A stretch of 50,211 nucleotides of DNA from Halothermothrix sp. DTU029 (GTDB lineage Bacteria; Bacillota; Halanaerobiia; Halanaerobiales; DTU029): positions 1-50,211 of the forward strand of contig LFRS01000033.1 in the NCBI GenBank assembly GCA_001512435.1, written 5' to 3'. Positions 10,602 through 20,620 of the stretch are shown here, in pieces. Under the pieces are notes generated by a model that was not told the DNA's origin, made no database searches, and saw only the letters and a program-made list of their open reading frames with translations. Position numbers and translations under genes: made by a program. How positions within the stretch are numbered: the first letter of the stretch is position 1; each line of letters begins with the position of its first letter.

Positions 10602-11077
10602 GTGAAACAGTGCGGGTAAAAATGGCGGAATACCATGTCGGTGCTTCGCCAGATATTCTGGTTACCATAGGATTAGGCTCCTGTGTGGGAATTGCCCTTT
10701 ATGATGAGATTAGCAAAATAGGCGGCCTGATCCATATTATGTTACCCCATAATAATGATGAGAACAATTTAAAACCAGCCAAATATGCAGATACCGGTAT
10801 TCCTTTGCTGATTGAGAAGATGGTGGAAGCCGGTGCCAATAGGGAAAACATTATTGCCAAGATTGCCGGGGGAGCACATATGTTTTCCAGTTCTCCTGAT
10901 ATGGTTATACAGATTGGGAAAAGGAATATAGAGGCAGTTTATCAGATCCTGGAAGAGAATAATATTCCTATAGTTGGTGAAGACCTGGGAAAAGATTATG
11001 GCCGGACCATGGAGTTTTATACAGAAGATGGTCGGGTCAAAATCAGGTCTTATAGAGCAGGGGACAAGTTTTTATAA
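10598..11077 (+). CDS. cheD: Chemoreceptor glutamine deamidase CheD
   Basis: GLGSCVGIALYD...GGLIHIMLPH catalytic Cys/His; ATGA overlap with cheC. Confidence 0.96.
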   Translation: MSETVRVKMAEYHVGASPDILVTIGLGSCVGIALYDEISKIGGLIHIMLPHNNDENNLKPAKYADTGIPLLIEKMVEAGANRENIIAKIAGGAHMFSSSPDMVIQIGKRNIEAVYQILEENNIPIVGEDLGKDYGRTMEFYTEDGRVKIRSYRAGDKFL

Positions 11078-11085
11078 AAAAATAA

Positions 11086-11114
11086 TTGATAATTATTTTA
11101 TAATATGGTATACT
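11086..11114 (+). promoter_or_regulatory. Putative sigma-A promoter of rpsB (TTGATA-N17-TATACT)
   Basis: TTGATA 11086-11091, TATACT 11109-11114, exact 17-bp spacer. Confidence 0.75.
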
Positions 11115-11147
11115 AACCTATGGTTGAAAATTACACACGCTGCAGGA

Positions 11148-11188
11148 CCTGAATATCTGGTGCTGTTGTAAAACAGTGGATATACAGG
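11148..11188 (+). ncRNA. Structured rpsB 5' leader (candidate S2 autoregulatory element)
   Basis: Nested pairing CCTG/CAGG, ATATC/GATAT, CTGTT/AACAG capped by GTAA (GNRA-type) tetraloop. Confidence 0.6.
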
Positions 11189-11230
11189 GATGAATCAGGC
11201 GGAGGCGAACCAGGAAAGGAGGTGGAAGCT

Positions 11231-11986
11231 ATGTCTGTAGTGAATATGAAACAATTGCTGGAAGCAGGGGTTCATTTTGGTCATCAAACCAGAAGATGGA
11301 ACCCTAAAATGGCTGAATACATTTTTACTGAAAGAAATGGCATTTATATTATAGATTTGCAGAAAACAGTAAATCTAATTAATAAGGCCTACGAATTTGT
11401 AAGAGCAGAAGTTGCTAATGGTAAAACTGTTCTTTTTGTAGGAACAAAAAAACAGGCACAGGAAACAATTAAGGAAGAAGCTATCCGTTGTGGCATGCCT
11501 TATGTTAACCAGAGATGGTTAGGTGGTATGTTGACCAACTTCAAGACCATTAAACAACGTGTTAGCCGCTTGAATGAATTAGAGAAAATGGAAGCAGATG
11601 GCCTTTATGATGTTTTACCTAAAAAAGAAGTAATTCAGCTAAAGAAAGAACAGGAAAAACTCTTACGTTTCCTGGGTGGAATCAGAGATATGCAGAATAT
11701 TCCAGATATTCTCTTTATAGCTGATCCACGGAAAGAGGCTATTGCTGTTTCTGAAGCCAAAAAGTTGGATATACCCATCGTGTCAATCGTGGATACAAAC
11801 TGTGATCCAGACTTGATTGATTATGTAATACCGGGTAATGATGATGCCATCCGTGCTATTAAATTGATAACCAGTGTAATAGCTGATGCAGTTCTTGCTG
11901 GCAAACAGGGTGAACAGATGGAAGAAGCATCTGAACCTGAAGTAGCAGATGCAGAAGAGACAGTGGTAGATGACCTGGAAGCTTAG
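11231..11986 (+). CDS. rpsB: 30S ribosomal protein S2
   Basis: [30 protein letters not shown] 11231 preceded by aaaggaggtgg. Confidence 0.98.
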   Translation: MSVVNMKQLLEAGVHFGHQTRRWNPKMAEYIFTERNGIYIIDLQKTVNLINKAYEFVRAEVANGKTVLFVGTKKQAQETIKEEAIRCGMPYVNQRWLGGMLTNFKTIKQRVSRLNELEKMEADGLYDVLPKKEVIQLKKEQEKLLRFLGGIRDMQNIPDILFIADPRKEAIAVSEAKKLDIPIVSIVDTNCDPDLIDYVIPGNDDAIRAIKLITSVIADAVLAGKQGEQMEEASEPEVADAEETVVDDLEA

Positions 11987-12002
11987 TATATAAACTATAA
12001 GA

Positions 12003-12042
12003 GGCGTTGTAAGAGGGTTAATATCTTGCTGCGCCTTTTTTT
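12003..12042 (+). terminator. Rho-independent terminator/attenuator between rpsB and tsf
   Basis: GGCGttgtaaga...tcttgctgCGCC hairpin followed by T run. Confidence 0.75.
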
Positions 12043-12089
12043 GAGATTATTTTAACTACATATGGCATAGATAAAAGGAGGTTATAGAG

Positions 12090-12986
12090 ATGGCCAGTAT
12101 GAAGGATATCAAGGAATTAAGAGAAAGAACCGGTGCCGGTGTAATGGATTGTAAAAAGGCTTTACAGGAAACCAATGGTGATATAGAAGCTGCTATAGAG
12201 TATTTGCGGGAAAAAGGTATTGCTTCTGCTGCTAAAAAAGCAGGTAGAATCGCTGCTGAAGGTAAAGTAAATGTCTTAATCGATGATGAACGTAAAAATG
12301 GTGTTATTGTAGAGATTAACAGTGAAACTGATTTTGTTGCTAAAACAGATAATTTTAATGATCTCCTGAATAATGTTTCTCAACATCTCTTACAGAGTAA
12401 AGCCAATACTCTGGAGGAGGTTCTGGCAGAAAAATGGTTCCTAGATGATAGTAAAGATGTTAATACCATTATGAAAGAAGCCATTGCCAATATTGGAGAA
12501 AATCTCAACTTAAGGAGATTCCAAACCTATCGTACTGATGGTTTCCTTTATGGTTATATCCATATGGGAGGTAAAATCGGCGTAATTGTTGATATTGATG
12601 CCGGAAATACCGAAGAAAACCAGCTGGTTGCCAAAGATATAGCTATGCATATAGCTGCCAGTGCACCTGAATATATTGAAAGAAGCCAGGTACCAGCAGA
12701 AACCGTAGAAAAAGAGAAAAACATCTATAAAGAGCAAATGTTAAATGAAGGCAAACCGGAACATGTTATTGATAAAATCGTAGAAGGCAAGATCGATAAG
12801 TTTTACAGTGAAATCTGCCTTCTGGAACAGGCTTTCGTGAAGGATACTGATAAAACAGTAGACCAGGTACTGGAAGAAAATGGTCTTAAGGTTAATGCTT
12901 TTACCCGTTTTGAGCTAGGAGAAGGTGTAGAGAAAAAAGAAGAAAACTTTGCTGAAGAGGTAATGAAAGAATTAGGCAAAAAATAA
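12090..12986 (+). CDS. tsf: Elongation factor Ts
   Basis: IKELRERTGAGVMDCKKALQETNGDIEAAIEYLREKG; EINSETDFVAK. Confidence 0.98.
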   Translation: MASMKDIKELRERTGAGVMDCKKALQETNGDIEAAIEYLREKGIASAAKKAGRIAAEGKVNVLIDDERKNGVIVEINSETDFVAKTDNFNDLLNNVSQHLLQSKANTLEEVLAEKWFLDDSKDVNTIMKEAIANIGENLNLRRFQTYRTDGFLYGYIHMGGKIGVIVDIDAGNTEENQLVAKDIAMHIAASAPEYIERSQVPAETVEKEKNIYKEQMLNEGKPEHVIDKIVEGKIDKFYSEICLLEQAFVKDTDKTVDQVLEENGLKVNAFTRFELGEGVEKKEENFAEEVMKELGKK

Positions 12987-12998
12987 ATAATTTCCTTT

Positions 12999-13034
12999 AA
13001 AAAAGAGAGCACAATTGTGTGTTCTCTTTTTTAA
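12999..13034 (+). terminator. Rho-independent terminator after tsf
   Basis: AAAAAAGAGAGCACA-attg-TGTGTTCTCTTTTTT hairpin. Confidence 0.85.
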
Positions 13035-13084
13035 AAAAGGGATTAATAAATTTATAACGAATAATTATATGGAGGTAAAAGCTA

Positions 13085-13804
13085 ATGGAATATAGACCAG
13101 TTTATTCCCGTGTTTTATTGAAGATAAGTGGAGAAGCTCTGGCTGGAGATAAGGGGTTTGGTATTGATCCTGCAGTTATACAGCAGATTGCCAGAGAGAT
13201 CTATGAGGTAGTTACAAAAACAAAGGTAGAAATGGCCATAGTTGTTGGTGGAGGCAATATATTCCGGGGAATCGCCGGTAGTGCTGAAGGAATGGACCGT
13301 GGTACAGCAGACTATATGGGGATGTTGGCTACAGTTATTAATGCCATGGCCTTACAGGATGCTATTGAGAAACTTGGTCTGGAGTCCAGGGTCCAGTCAG
13401 CCATAGAAATGAGACAAGTAGCGGAATTATATATTAGAAGAAGGGCAATTCGCCATCTGGAAAAGGGGCGGGTAGTAATTTTTGCAGCTGGTACTGGTAA
13501 TCCCTTTTTCTCTACAGATACAGCAGCGGCATTAAGGGCGGCTGAAATATCAGCTGATGCCATATTAATGGCCAAAAATGTTGATGGTGTATATGATAGT
13601 GACCCGGCTATAAATCCCGATGCCAGAATGTATCAGGAATTAACTTATTTTGATGTTCTAAAAAAATCCCTGAAGGTTATGGATTCTACTGCCGTATCCC
13701 TTTGTATGGATAATAATATTCCTTTAGTCGTTTTTGCTGTAAAAGAACATGGCAATATCCTGAAAGCCGTAACAGGAGAAAAGATCGGGACAACAGTTAA
13801 ATAA
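13085..13804 (+). CDS. pyrH: UMP kinase
   Basis: [21 protein letters not shown]...[10 protein letters not shown]...[19 protein letters not shown]. Confidence 0.98.
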   Translation: MEYRPVYSRVLLKISGEALAGDKGFGIDPAVIQQIAREIYEVVTKTKVEMAIVVGGGNIFRGIAGSAEGMDRGTADYMGMLATVINAMALQDAIEKLGLESRVQSAIEMRQVAELYIRRRAIRHLEKGRVVIFAAGTGNPFFSTDTAAALRAAEISADAILMAKNVDGVYDSDPAINPDARMYQELTYFDVLKKSLKVMDSTAVSLCMDNNIPLVVFAVKEHGNILKAVTGEKIGTTVK

Positions 13805-14074
13805 ACAATAGAGTTAAATATTTATATACATTGATAAAGTTTATAAATCAAGTTAAGTACTAAAGCTAAGAAATTAAGTTTTTTAGACAAGTTAATAAAA
13901 CATTAAGGATTAAAGGAAAACAAGTTGGTTGAAAATGTAACCAAGTTGTATAGTTTAGTAATATTTTTATAAGTTTATATATATAAGTAGCCAATGGACT
14001 AATATTTATATTTTTAGTAGATTAGCCTGGTATTATGTGAATATTATATTTTATATAAAAATGGGGGGATAATA

Positions 14075-14632
14075 TTGATAGAACAGGTTAAGAAGAAGGC
14101 AGAGGAGAAAATGAAAAAAACCATTGAGGCAACCAAGGAGGATTTTGGCACTATCAGGACAGGAAGGGCCCGTCCTTCCCTGCTTAATAATGTTATGGTG
14201 GATTATTATGGTGCTTTAACTCCTGTAAATCAAATGGCTAAAGTTTCAGCTCCAGAACCAAGGCTTCTGGTTATTGAGCCCTGGGACAAGTCTATGTTGG
14301 GGGATATTGAAAGAGCGATTTTAAAAGCCAATCTCGGCCTAGTGCCAAATAATGATGGAACTATAATTAGAATCAGTATCCCACAATTAACCGAAGAGCG
14401 GAGAAAAGAACTGGTTAAAGTCGTCAGGGATAAGGCTGAAAAAGGCAAAATTGCTATCAGAAGTATTCGCCAGGATGCTAATAGTGAATTGAAGAAACTG
14501 GAAGGAGATGGAGAAATCTCCGAGGATACATATCATCGCGGCCTGGATGCCATTCAGGACCTAACAAATAATTATATAGAAAAAGTAGATGAATTATTGA
14601 AAGAAAAAGAGGATGAGATAATGGAGGTATAG
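14075..14632 (+). CDS. frr: Ribosome recycling factor
   Basis: FGTIRTGRARPSLLNNVMVDYYGALTPVNQMAKVSAPEPRLLVIEPWD; TTG start after ggggggat. Confidence 0.97.
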   Translation: MIEQVKKKAEEKMKKTIEATKEDFGTIRTGRARPSLLNNVMVDYYGALTPVNQMAKVSAPEPRLLVIEPWDKSMLGDIERAILKANLGLVPNNDGTIIRISIPQLTEERRKELVKVVRDKAEKGKIAIRSIRQDANSELKKLEGDGEISEDTYHRGLDAIQDLTNNYIEKVDELLKEKEDEIMEV

Positions 14633-14681
14633 AAATCCCCCCTCTCTGGAGGGGGTCATTACTTTTGCTATAGGTGATACT

Positions 14682-15395
14682 ATGTTAATACCGTCTCATG
14701 TAGGTATAATTATGGATGGCAATGGCCGGTGGGCAAAGGAGAGAGGTTTGCCCAGGAGGGAAGGGCACCTGGCCGGGATAAATGCCCTGGAAAGTGTCTT
14801 AAGGAGAGCGGAGCTACTGGGTATTCCCTGTCTCACTGTTTATGCATTTTCTACAGAAAACTGGAAAAGGCCGGGAATGGAAGTTAAGTTTCTCCTGCAA
14901 TTATTTGAGGAGACTTTATTGAATAGGGCAGATGAATTATTTAAGAATAATGTTAAGGTTAAGGTAATTGGCCGGCGGGAGGGTTTGCCCTCTAATTTAA
15001 TAGAGACAATAAAAAAAATAGAAGAAAAGACCAGGAACAATAAAGCCTTTCAGCTCAATATAGCCTTTAATTATGGGGGCAGGGCAGAAATAATAGACCT
15101 GGTTTCCAGTATAGTCAGGGATATTCAGGAGGGGAAAAAGATTGACCTGAATGATGAAAAAACAATTGCAAATTATTTGTATAGTCCTGAATATCCAGAA
15201 GTAGAATTATTGATCAGAACCAGTGGAGAGAAAAGATTGAGTAATTTTCTTCTCTGGCAGTCAGCTTATGCAGAACTGTATTTCACTGATAAGTACTGGC
15301 CAGATTTTGATGGCGATGAACTGGAAAAAGCCATTGAGGATTTTAAAAAAAGAAACCGGAGATTTGGCGGTTTAAATGAAGAGGGTGGGGGATAA
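14682..15395 (+). CDS. uppS: Undecaprenyl diphosphate synthase
   Basis: HVGIIMDGNGRWAKERGLPRREGH; LIRTSGEKRLSNFLLWQSAYAELYF. Confidence 0.98.
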   Translation: MLIPSHVGIIMDGNGRWAKERGLPRREGHLAGINALESVLRRAELLGIPCLTVYAFSTENWKRPGMEVKFLLQLFEETLLNRADELFKNNVKVKVIGRREGLPSNLIETIKKIEEKTRNNKAFQLNIAFNYGGRAEIIDLVSSIVRDIQEGKKIDLNDEKTIANYLYSPEYPEVELLIRTSGEKRLSNFLLWQSAYAELYFTDKYWPDFDGDELEKAIEDFKKRNRRFGGLNEEGGG

Positions 15396-16201
15396 TGCTG
15401 CTGAAAAGAGTAATAAGTGCAATTATTGGTATTATATTGGTTTTGTTTTTTATTTGGTCAGGTTCTTTACCCTTTGCTATTTTGCTCCTTCTGGTAAATT
15501 GTCTGGCCTTTTATGAATATAATGCCATGCTCAAGACTTCCTACAAAAACAATTGGCTTTTGTTGATCTCTATTAGTATATTTATTATCATTGCTACATA
15601 TCTAAATAGTAGAGGTCTTTTGAGCATAAAACCGGCATTTGTTTTAACTACCGCCATATATGCCCTTTTTATTTACCATATCTTTATGACAGACAATAAG
15701 AATTTTCTGGACAGATTAGCCTATAATTTACTTGGTCTTGTTTACATAACAGCAGGGGTGGTTTTCCTTCTTTTATTACGGGATTATAATTTGGCACCAT
15801 TTAGAGAAACAAAAGCCCTCTGGTTGGTTTTACTGACAACCTGGGCGGCAGATACTGGTGCTTATTTTATAGGAATGCGTTTTGGGAAGACCAAGTTTAT
15901 TAAAAAAAGCCCCAATAAATCCCTGGAAGGTATATTTGGTGGTATAGTCCTGGCTATCATTGTAGCCAGTATCTATACCAGTGTTCTGGGTATTTTTTCC
16001 TTCCGCTGGGTTTTCTATGCTTTCTTTACTGCTCTAGTGTCTGTTCTGGGGGATCTTTTTGAGTCAAGCTTAAAAAGGGCTACAGGAGTAAAGGATTCCG
16101 GGAATATTATTCCTGGCCATGGTGGTATCCTTGACCGCCTGGATAGTCTTTTCTTTACTGCACCATTTACCTATTTCTATCTGTTATATTTAATTCCTTG
16201 A
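15395..16201 (+). CDS. cdsA: Phosphatidate cytidylyltransferase
   Basis: CDS signature SVLGDLFESSLKRATGVKDSGNIIPGHGGILDRLDSL; multiple TM segments. Confidence 0.97.
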   Translation: MLLKRVISAIIGIILVLFFIWSGSLPFAILLLLVNCLAFYEYNAMLKTSYKNNWLLLISISIFIIIATYLNSRGLLSIKPAFVLTTAIYALFIYHIFMTDNKNFLDRLAYNLLGLVYITAGVVFLLLLRDYNLAPFRETKALWLVLLTTWAADTGAYFIGMRFGKTKFIKKSPNKSLEGIFGGIVLAIIVASIYTSVLGIFSFRWVFYAFFTALVSVLGDLFESSLKRATGVKDSGNIIPGHGGILDRLDSLFFTAPFTYFYLLYLIP

Positions 16202-16255
16202 TTTGTAATATATATGGCAAATGACCTCTTTAGCATAAAATAAAGGGGTAATAAG

Positions 16256-17299
16256 ATGGAAGCATGGCTGAAAAATATATTTATAGCTATTATGCTTCTC
16301 CTTTTTATTTTTCTGATCCTGAATTTTTCCTTACTATATTTAACACCTTTTATAATGGCGGTATTACTGGCCAGCTTACTTAATCCACTGGTAAACTATC
16401 TGGAAAAAAGGACTGGCCTGGAGAGGTCCCTGGCTACATTTCTGGTCCTCTTTCTCTTTACTGCCTTAATCTTATTTTTTATCTTTATTGGACTTTTTCA
16501 GATTTACCTGGAACTGGATAGATTACTGGTTAAGCTGCCTGATTATGCCTCTGTTTTCCAGGAGCTTAGTGGGCTGTTTCTGAGTAAAGTGCGAGTATTG
16601 TCAGCACCTCTGGAAAGGATAATGGAGGATAATCTGGAATTGTTTTATAATACCCTGAAAGAGGGACTCCTGTATCTGGCCAATAATATCTTAAATATCC
16701 TGGCCAAATTGCCTTTGTTATTGACTATTGTAGTTTTGACTTTGATAGCTACATATTTTCTCACCTGTGATGCAGACAAAATTAATGAGCAGATCATGGC
16801 TTTATTTCCAGCTCGCTTTCGGGCCAGGATCCATTTGTTGGAAAAAGAGATCATCAATTCTGGTCTTAAGTTTATCCAGGCCGAATTTTTATTAATGGCC
16901 AGTACTGGTATTACCAGCTACCTGGGCCTGCTTATTCTGGGAACTGATTTTGTCCTCCTAAGTGCCCTGACTGCAGCTTTACTGGATATAATACCTGTTT
17001 TTGGTCCAGGTTTGTTGTTCATACCCTGGATTTTGTATAATATGTTTAGGGGCAGGTTGTACCTGGCTTTGGGCTTATTAATTATCTATACCCTGGTTAC
17101 GGCAATCCGGCAGGGATTAGAAGGGAAGATTATGGGCCTGCATCTGGGTTTGCATCCCCTTTTGACTATGATTGCCTTTTATATAGGCTATAGGTTATTG
17201 GGACCAATGGGTTTTATTATTGGTCCAGGTACCCTGGTTTTGTGGAAAGCAGTCTGGAATTCAGGTCTTTTTCCCCAACAGTTTGGTTTTAAAGAATGA
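16256..17299 (+). CDS. AI-2E family transporter / YtvI-like membrane protein
   Basis: Multi-TM protein; PFIMAVLLASLLNPLVNYLEKR, LDIIPVFGPGLLFIPWILY, GPMGFIIGPGTLVLWKAV. Confidence 0.85.
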   Translation: MEAWLKNIFIAIMLLLFIFLILNFSLLYLTPFIMAVLLASLLNPLVNYLEKRTGLERSLATFLVLFLFTALILFFIFIGLFQIYLELDRLLVKLPDYASVFQELSGLFLSKVRVLSAPLERIMEDNLELFYNTLKEGLLYLANNILNILAKLPLLLTIVVLTLIATYFLTCDADKINEQIMALFPARFRARIHLLEKEIINSGLKFIQAEFLLMASTGITSYLGLLILGTDFVLLSALTAALLDIIPVFGPGLLFIPWILYNMFRGRLYLALGLLIIYTLVTAIRQGLEGKIMGLHLGLHPLLTMIAFYIGYRLLGPMGFIIGPGTLVLWKAVWNSGLFPQQFGFKE

Positions 17300-17337
17300 T
17301 ACAAAATATAATACTAAGTTTCCGGGGGTGAAGGAGA

Positions 17338-18494
17338 TGAAAAAGTTAGTCCTATTAGGTTCTACAGGCTCCATAGGCACCCAGAGCCTTGATGTTATAG
17401 ATAGTTTTCCAGAGGAGTGGGAGGTCCTTGCTTTATCTGCCAATAGCAATATAGATTTGCTGGAAAAACAGGCCAGAAAATATAGGCCCCTTTATCTGGT
17501 AATAGGGAATAATAAGCTGCAAGAGGAATTAGAATATCGTTTAGATGATTTAAATATCAAGGTTTTATCTGGTGCTGAGGGTTTAGAGTTTATTGCCGGT
17601 GAACTGGAAGCAGATCTGGTTATAAATTCTATTGTTGGAGCGGCTGGCCTTAAACCAACCATAGCTGCCCTTAAAGCCGGCCGCAGATTAGGGCTGGCCA
17701 ATAAAGAGAGCCTGGTTATTGGAGGGGAGATAATAGCCAGGGATTATCCTGAAGGAGTTATTTTACCTATTGATAGTGAGCATAATGCTATTTTTCAGAT
17801 CCTGGAGGGCGAGGAGGCCAGGGGGGTTGAAAATATTATTTTGACTGCTTCAGGGGGCCCTTTCCGTAACCATACCAGGGAAGAATTAGACCATGTTACT
17901 GTGGAAGAAGCCTTAAAACACCCCAATTGGGATATGGGGGGCAAGATTACCATTGATTCTGCTACTTTAATGAATAAGGGACTGGAGGTAATTGAAGCCC
18001 ACTGGTTATTTCAGCAATCCTATGATAAAATTAAAGTTATAATCCATCCAGAAAGCATTATCCATTCCATGGTAGAGTTTGTTGATGGTTCAATTATGGC
18101 GGAGATGAGTTTACCTGATATGAGGCTGCCGATTCAATATGTCATGACTTATCCCCACCGCCGGCCCGGAAAACATAAGAGGCTGGATTTTGTCCAATTG
18201 GGCCAGTTGAATTTCCAGGAACCGGATTATGAAAAATTCCCTGCCCTTAGATTGGCCTATGAGGCAGGTAGGGCTGGTGGAACAATGCCGGTTGTTTTAA
18301 ATGCTGCCAATGAAATTGCTGTTGCTGCTTTCCTGGATAGGGAAATACCTTTTACAATGATCCCAGGATTGATAGAAAAAGTGATGCATAAACATGATAA
18401 TATAAAGAGACCATCTTTAGAAGATATTTATCTGGTTGATGAATGGTCAAGAAATATCGCCCGGGAGGTTATAGATAATGGTATCCTTTATTAG
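17338..18494 (+). CDS. dxr: 1-deoxy-D-xylulose 5-phosphate reductoisomerase
   Basis: MKKLVLLGSTGSIGTQSLDVI; GRRLGLANKESLVIGG; TASGGPFR; start moved from ORF-track 17220 to ATG 17338 (aaggag SD). Confidence 0.97.
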
Positions 18495-19545
18495 TTTTAT
18501 TTTGGTACTGGGTATTCTGGTTTTTGTCCATGAATTTGGCCATTATATAACTGCAAAAATTGTTGGAATCAGAGTTGAAGAATTTGCCCTGGGTTTTGGA
18601 CCTAAGCTTTTTGGAAAGAAATATGGGGAGACTATGTATTCCCTCCGTATAATCCCTTTTGGTGGCTTCTGTCAGATGACTGGCGAGAATCCTCCAGATG
18701 ATAAGATGAGTGAGGAAGAAAGGCTGAGTTATGAGGAGGCACGCAAGGAAGGCCGGACCTTTCCCCAGAAGAGTCCTCTACAGCGTTTTGCAGTAATCCT
18801 CAATGGTGCCATGATGAATTTTCTCCTTGCTATTCTTATCTTTGCCCTGATCTTTGCTATATATGGTATTGCTGTGGAGAGTGTGGATAGCAATATTATT
18901 GGGGATGTGGCTCTGGGAACACCGGCAGCTGAAGCTGGTTTGAAAATAGGGGATAAGATTATTGCAATAGAAGGCCAGGCCATTGAGAAATGGGGTGATA
19001 TTTCTGGCATTATTAGTAATGCGGAAGGCCAGCCTCTGGAGGTTAAATTTATACGGAATAATCAGGAATATACTACCACTGTTGTCCCCCGCTATGAACC
19101 AGCTTATGGTTATGCTATGATAGGTATTGCTCCTGAGACCATACGGGAAAAAACAGGTTTTTTCCAGTCACTCCGCCTGGGTTTTTTGCAAACTGTTAAC
19201 CTCTTGTGGTTTACCATTACTGCCATTGTTAAAATGATTACAGGCAAGCTGACTGTTGATGTTGGTGGCCCTATTATGATTGCCACTATGGTAAACCAGG
19301 CTACTGGCCTGGGCTGGGCCAGTCTCCTGAATTTGACAGCTGTGCTAAGCTTAAACCTGGGCTTTTTTAACCTCCTGCCTTTCCCGGCTCTTGATGGTGG
19401 CAGATTAATCTTTATTATCTATGAAATGATCAGGGGTAAGCCTGTTGATCAGGAGAAAGAGAGCCTGGTACATGTAATTGGACTTGTAATTTTGATGATT
19501 TTAATGGTCTTTGTCTTTATAAGGGATATCGCCAGATTTTTATAA
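18478..19545 (+). CDS. rseP: RIP site-2 metalloprotease RseP/RasP
   Basis: HEFGHYITAK active site, PDZ region, NLLPFPALDGGRL. Confidence 0.96.
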   Translation: MVSFISFILVLGILVFVHEFGHYITAKIVGIRVEEFALGFGPKLFGKKYGETMYSLRIIPFGGFCQMTGENPPDDKMSEEERLSYEEARKEGRTFPQKSPLQRFAVILNGAMMNFLLAILIFALIFAIYGIAVESVDSNIIGDVALGTPAAEAGLKIGDKIIAIEGQAIEKWGDISGIISNAEGQPLEVKFIRNNQEYTTTVVPRYEPAYGYAMIGIAPETIREKTGFFQSLRLGFLQTVNLLWFTITAIVKMITGKLTVDVGGPIMIATMVNQATGLGWASLLNLTAVLSLNLGFFNLLPFPALDGGRLIFIIYEMIRGKPVDQEKESLVHVIGLVILMILMVFVFIRDIARFL

Positions 19546-19560
19546 TAATGGAGGAGTTTT

Positions 19561-20607
19561 ATGCGGCGGAAGACTAGAAAAATATATTATGGTAATGTTC
19601 CCCTGGGAGGAGATGCTCCTATCACTGTACAGTCCATGACTACTACAAAAACGGCCGATGTAGAGGCTACAGTCAAACAGATTCAGGACTTAAGTGCCGC
19701 AGGGTGTGAGATTATCCGGGTAGCTGTACCAGACCTGGATTCAGCAAAACAATTGGGTAAGATTAGAGAGCAGATTGATATCCCTCTGATTGCAGATATC
19801 CATTTTGATTACCGCCTGGCCCTGGAAGCTATAGAACAGGGGGTAGAGGGTTTAAGATTAAATCCGGGTAATATTGGACAGGCTGAAAGGGTAAAGGAAA
19901 TTGCCACTAAAGCCAGGGCAGCCAGGATCCCCATCCGGATAGGGGTTAATTCTGGCTCTATTGAAAAAGGCATCCTGGAGAAATACGGTGGGCCGACTGC
20001 AGAAGGTATGGTCGAGAGTGCTTTGGGACATATCAGGATCTTGGAGGATAATGATTTCCAGGATATAGTTATATCTCTTAAGGCAACTGATGTCATGATG
20101 ACTATCAGGGCTTATGAATTAATGGCAGAAAGGGTTGATTACCCTTTTCATATCGGGATTACTGAAGCCGGCACTATCTGGGCAGGAACCATTAAATCAG
20201 CAGTTGGTGTCGGGGCTTTGCTTTCCCGGGGTATAGGTGATACTGTCAGGGTTTCTTTAACTGGAGATCCCCTGGAAGAGGTTAAGGTAGGCTGGCAGAT
20301 CTTGAAGGCCTTGCGCCTGCGGAAGAGAGGTGCTGAGATTATTTCCTGCCCTACCTGTGGCCGTACCGAGATAGACTTGATTTCCCTGGCAAAACAGGTA
20401 GAGGATTTACTGGACAAGTATGATAAGGAAATTACTGTGGCTGTAATGGGTTGTGTAGTTAATGGCCCTGGAGAGGCCAGGGAGGCAGATATTGGCATTG
20501 CAGGCGGCCGGGGAGTAGGCCTGATTTTCAGGAAAGGTGAGATAATTAAAAAAGTGCCAGAAGATAAATTGCTGGAAGAACTGGAGAAAGAGATTAATTT
20601 ATTGTAG
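19561..20607 (+). CDS. ispG: 4-hydroxy-3-methylbut-2-enyl diphosphate synthase
   Basis: [53 protein letters not shown] Fe-S cysteines. Confidence 0.98.
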   Translation: MRRKTRKIYYGNVPLGGDAPITVQSMTTTKTADVEATVKQIQDLSAAGCEIIRVAVPDLDSAKQLGKIREQIDIPLIADIHFDYRLALEAIEQGVEGLRLNPGNIGQAERVKEIATKARAARIPIRIGVNSGSIEKGILEKYGGPTAEGMVESALGHIRILEDNDFQDIVISLKATDVMMTIRAYELMAERVDYPFHIGITEAGTIWAGTIKSAVGVGALLSRGIGDTVRVSLTGDPLEEVKVGWQILKALRLRKRGAEIISCPTCGRTEIDLISLAKQVEDLLDKYDKEITVAVMGCVVNGPGEAREADIGIAGGRGVGLIFRKGEIIKKVPEDKLLEELEKEINLL

Positions 20608-20620
20608 GGAGTGGTCTTTT

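Noticed and set aside
10974-11171. 65-aa plus-strand ORF overlapping the cheD end and rpsB leader
   Set aside because: Out of frame with cheD for its first half and covers the rpsB promoter and structured leader; no domain signal.
17220-17337. N-terminal extension of Dxr as given in the ORF track
   Set aside because: Overlaps the preceding membrane protein gene; ATG 17338 with an aaggag SD gives the canonical MKKLVLLGSTGSIGTQ start.
20608-20620. T-box leader for proS
   Set aside because: Only a 13-bp gap separates ispG and proS; no room for a leader.
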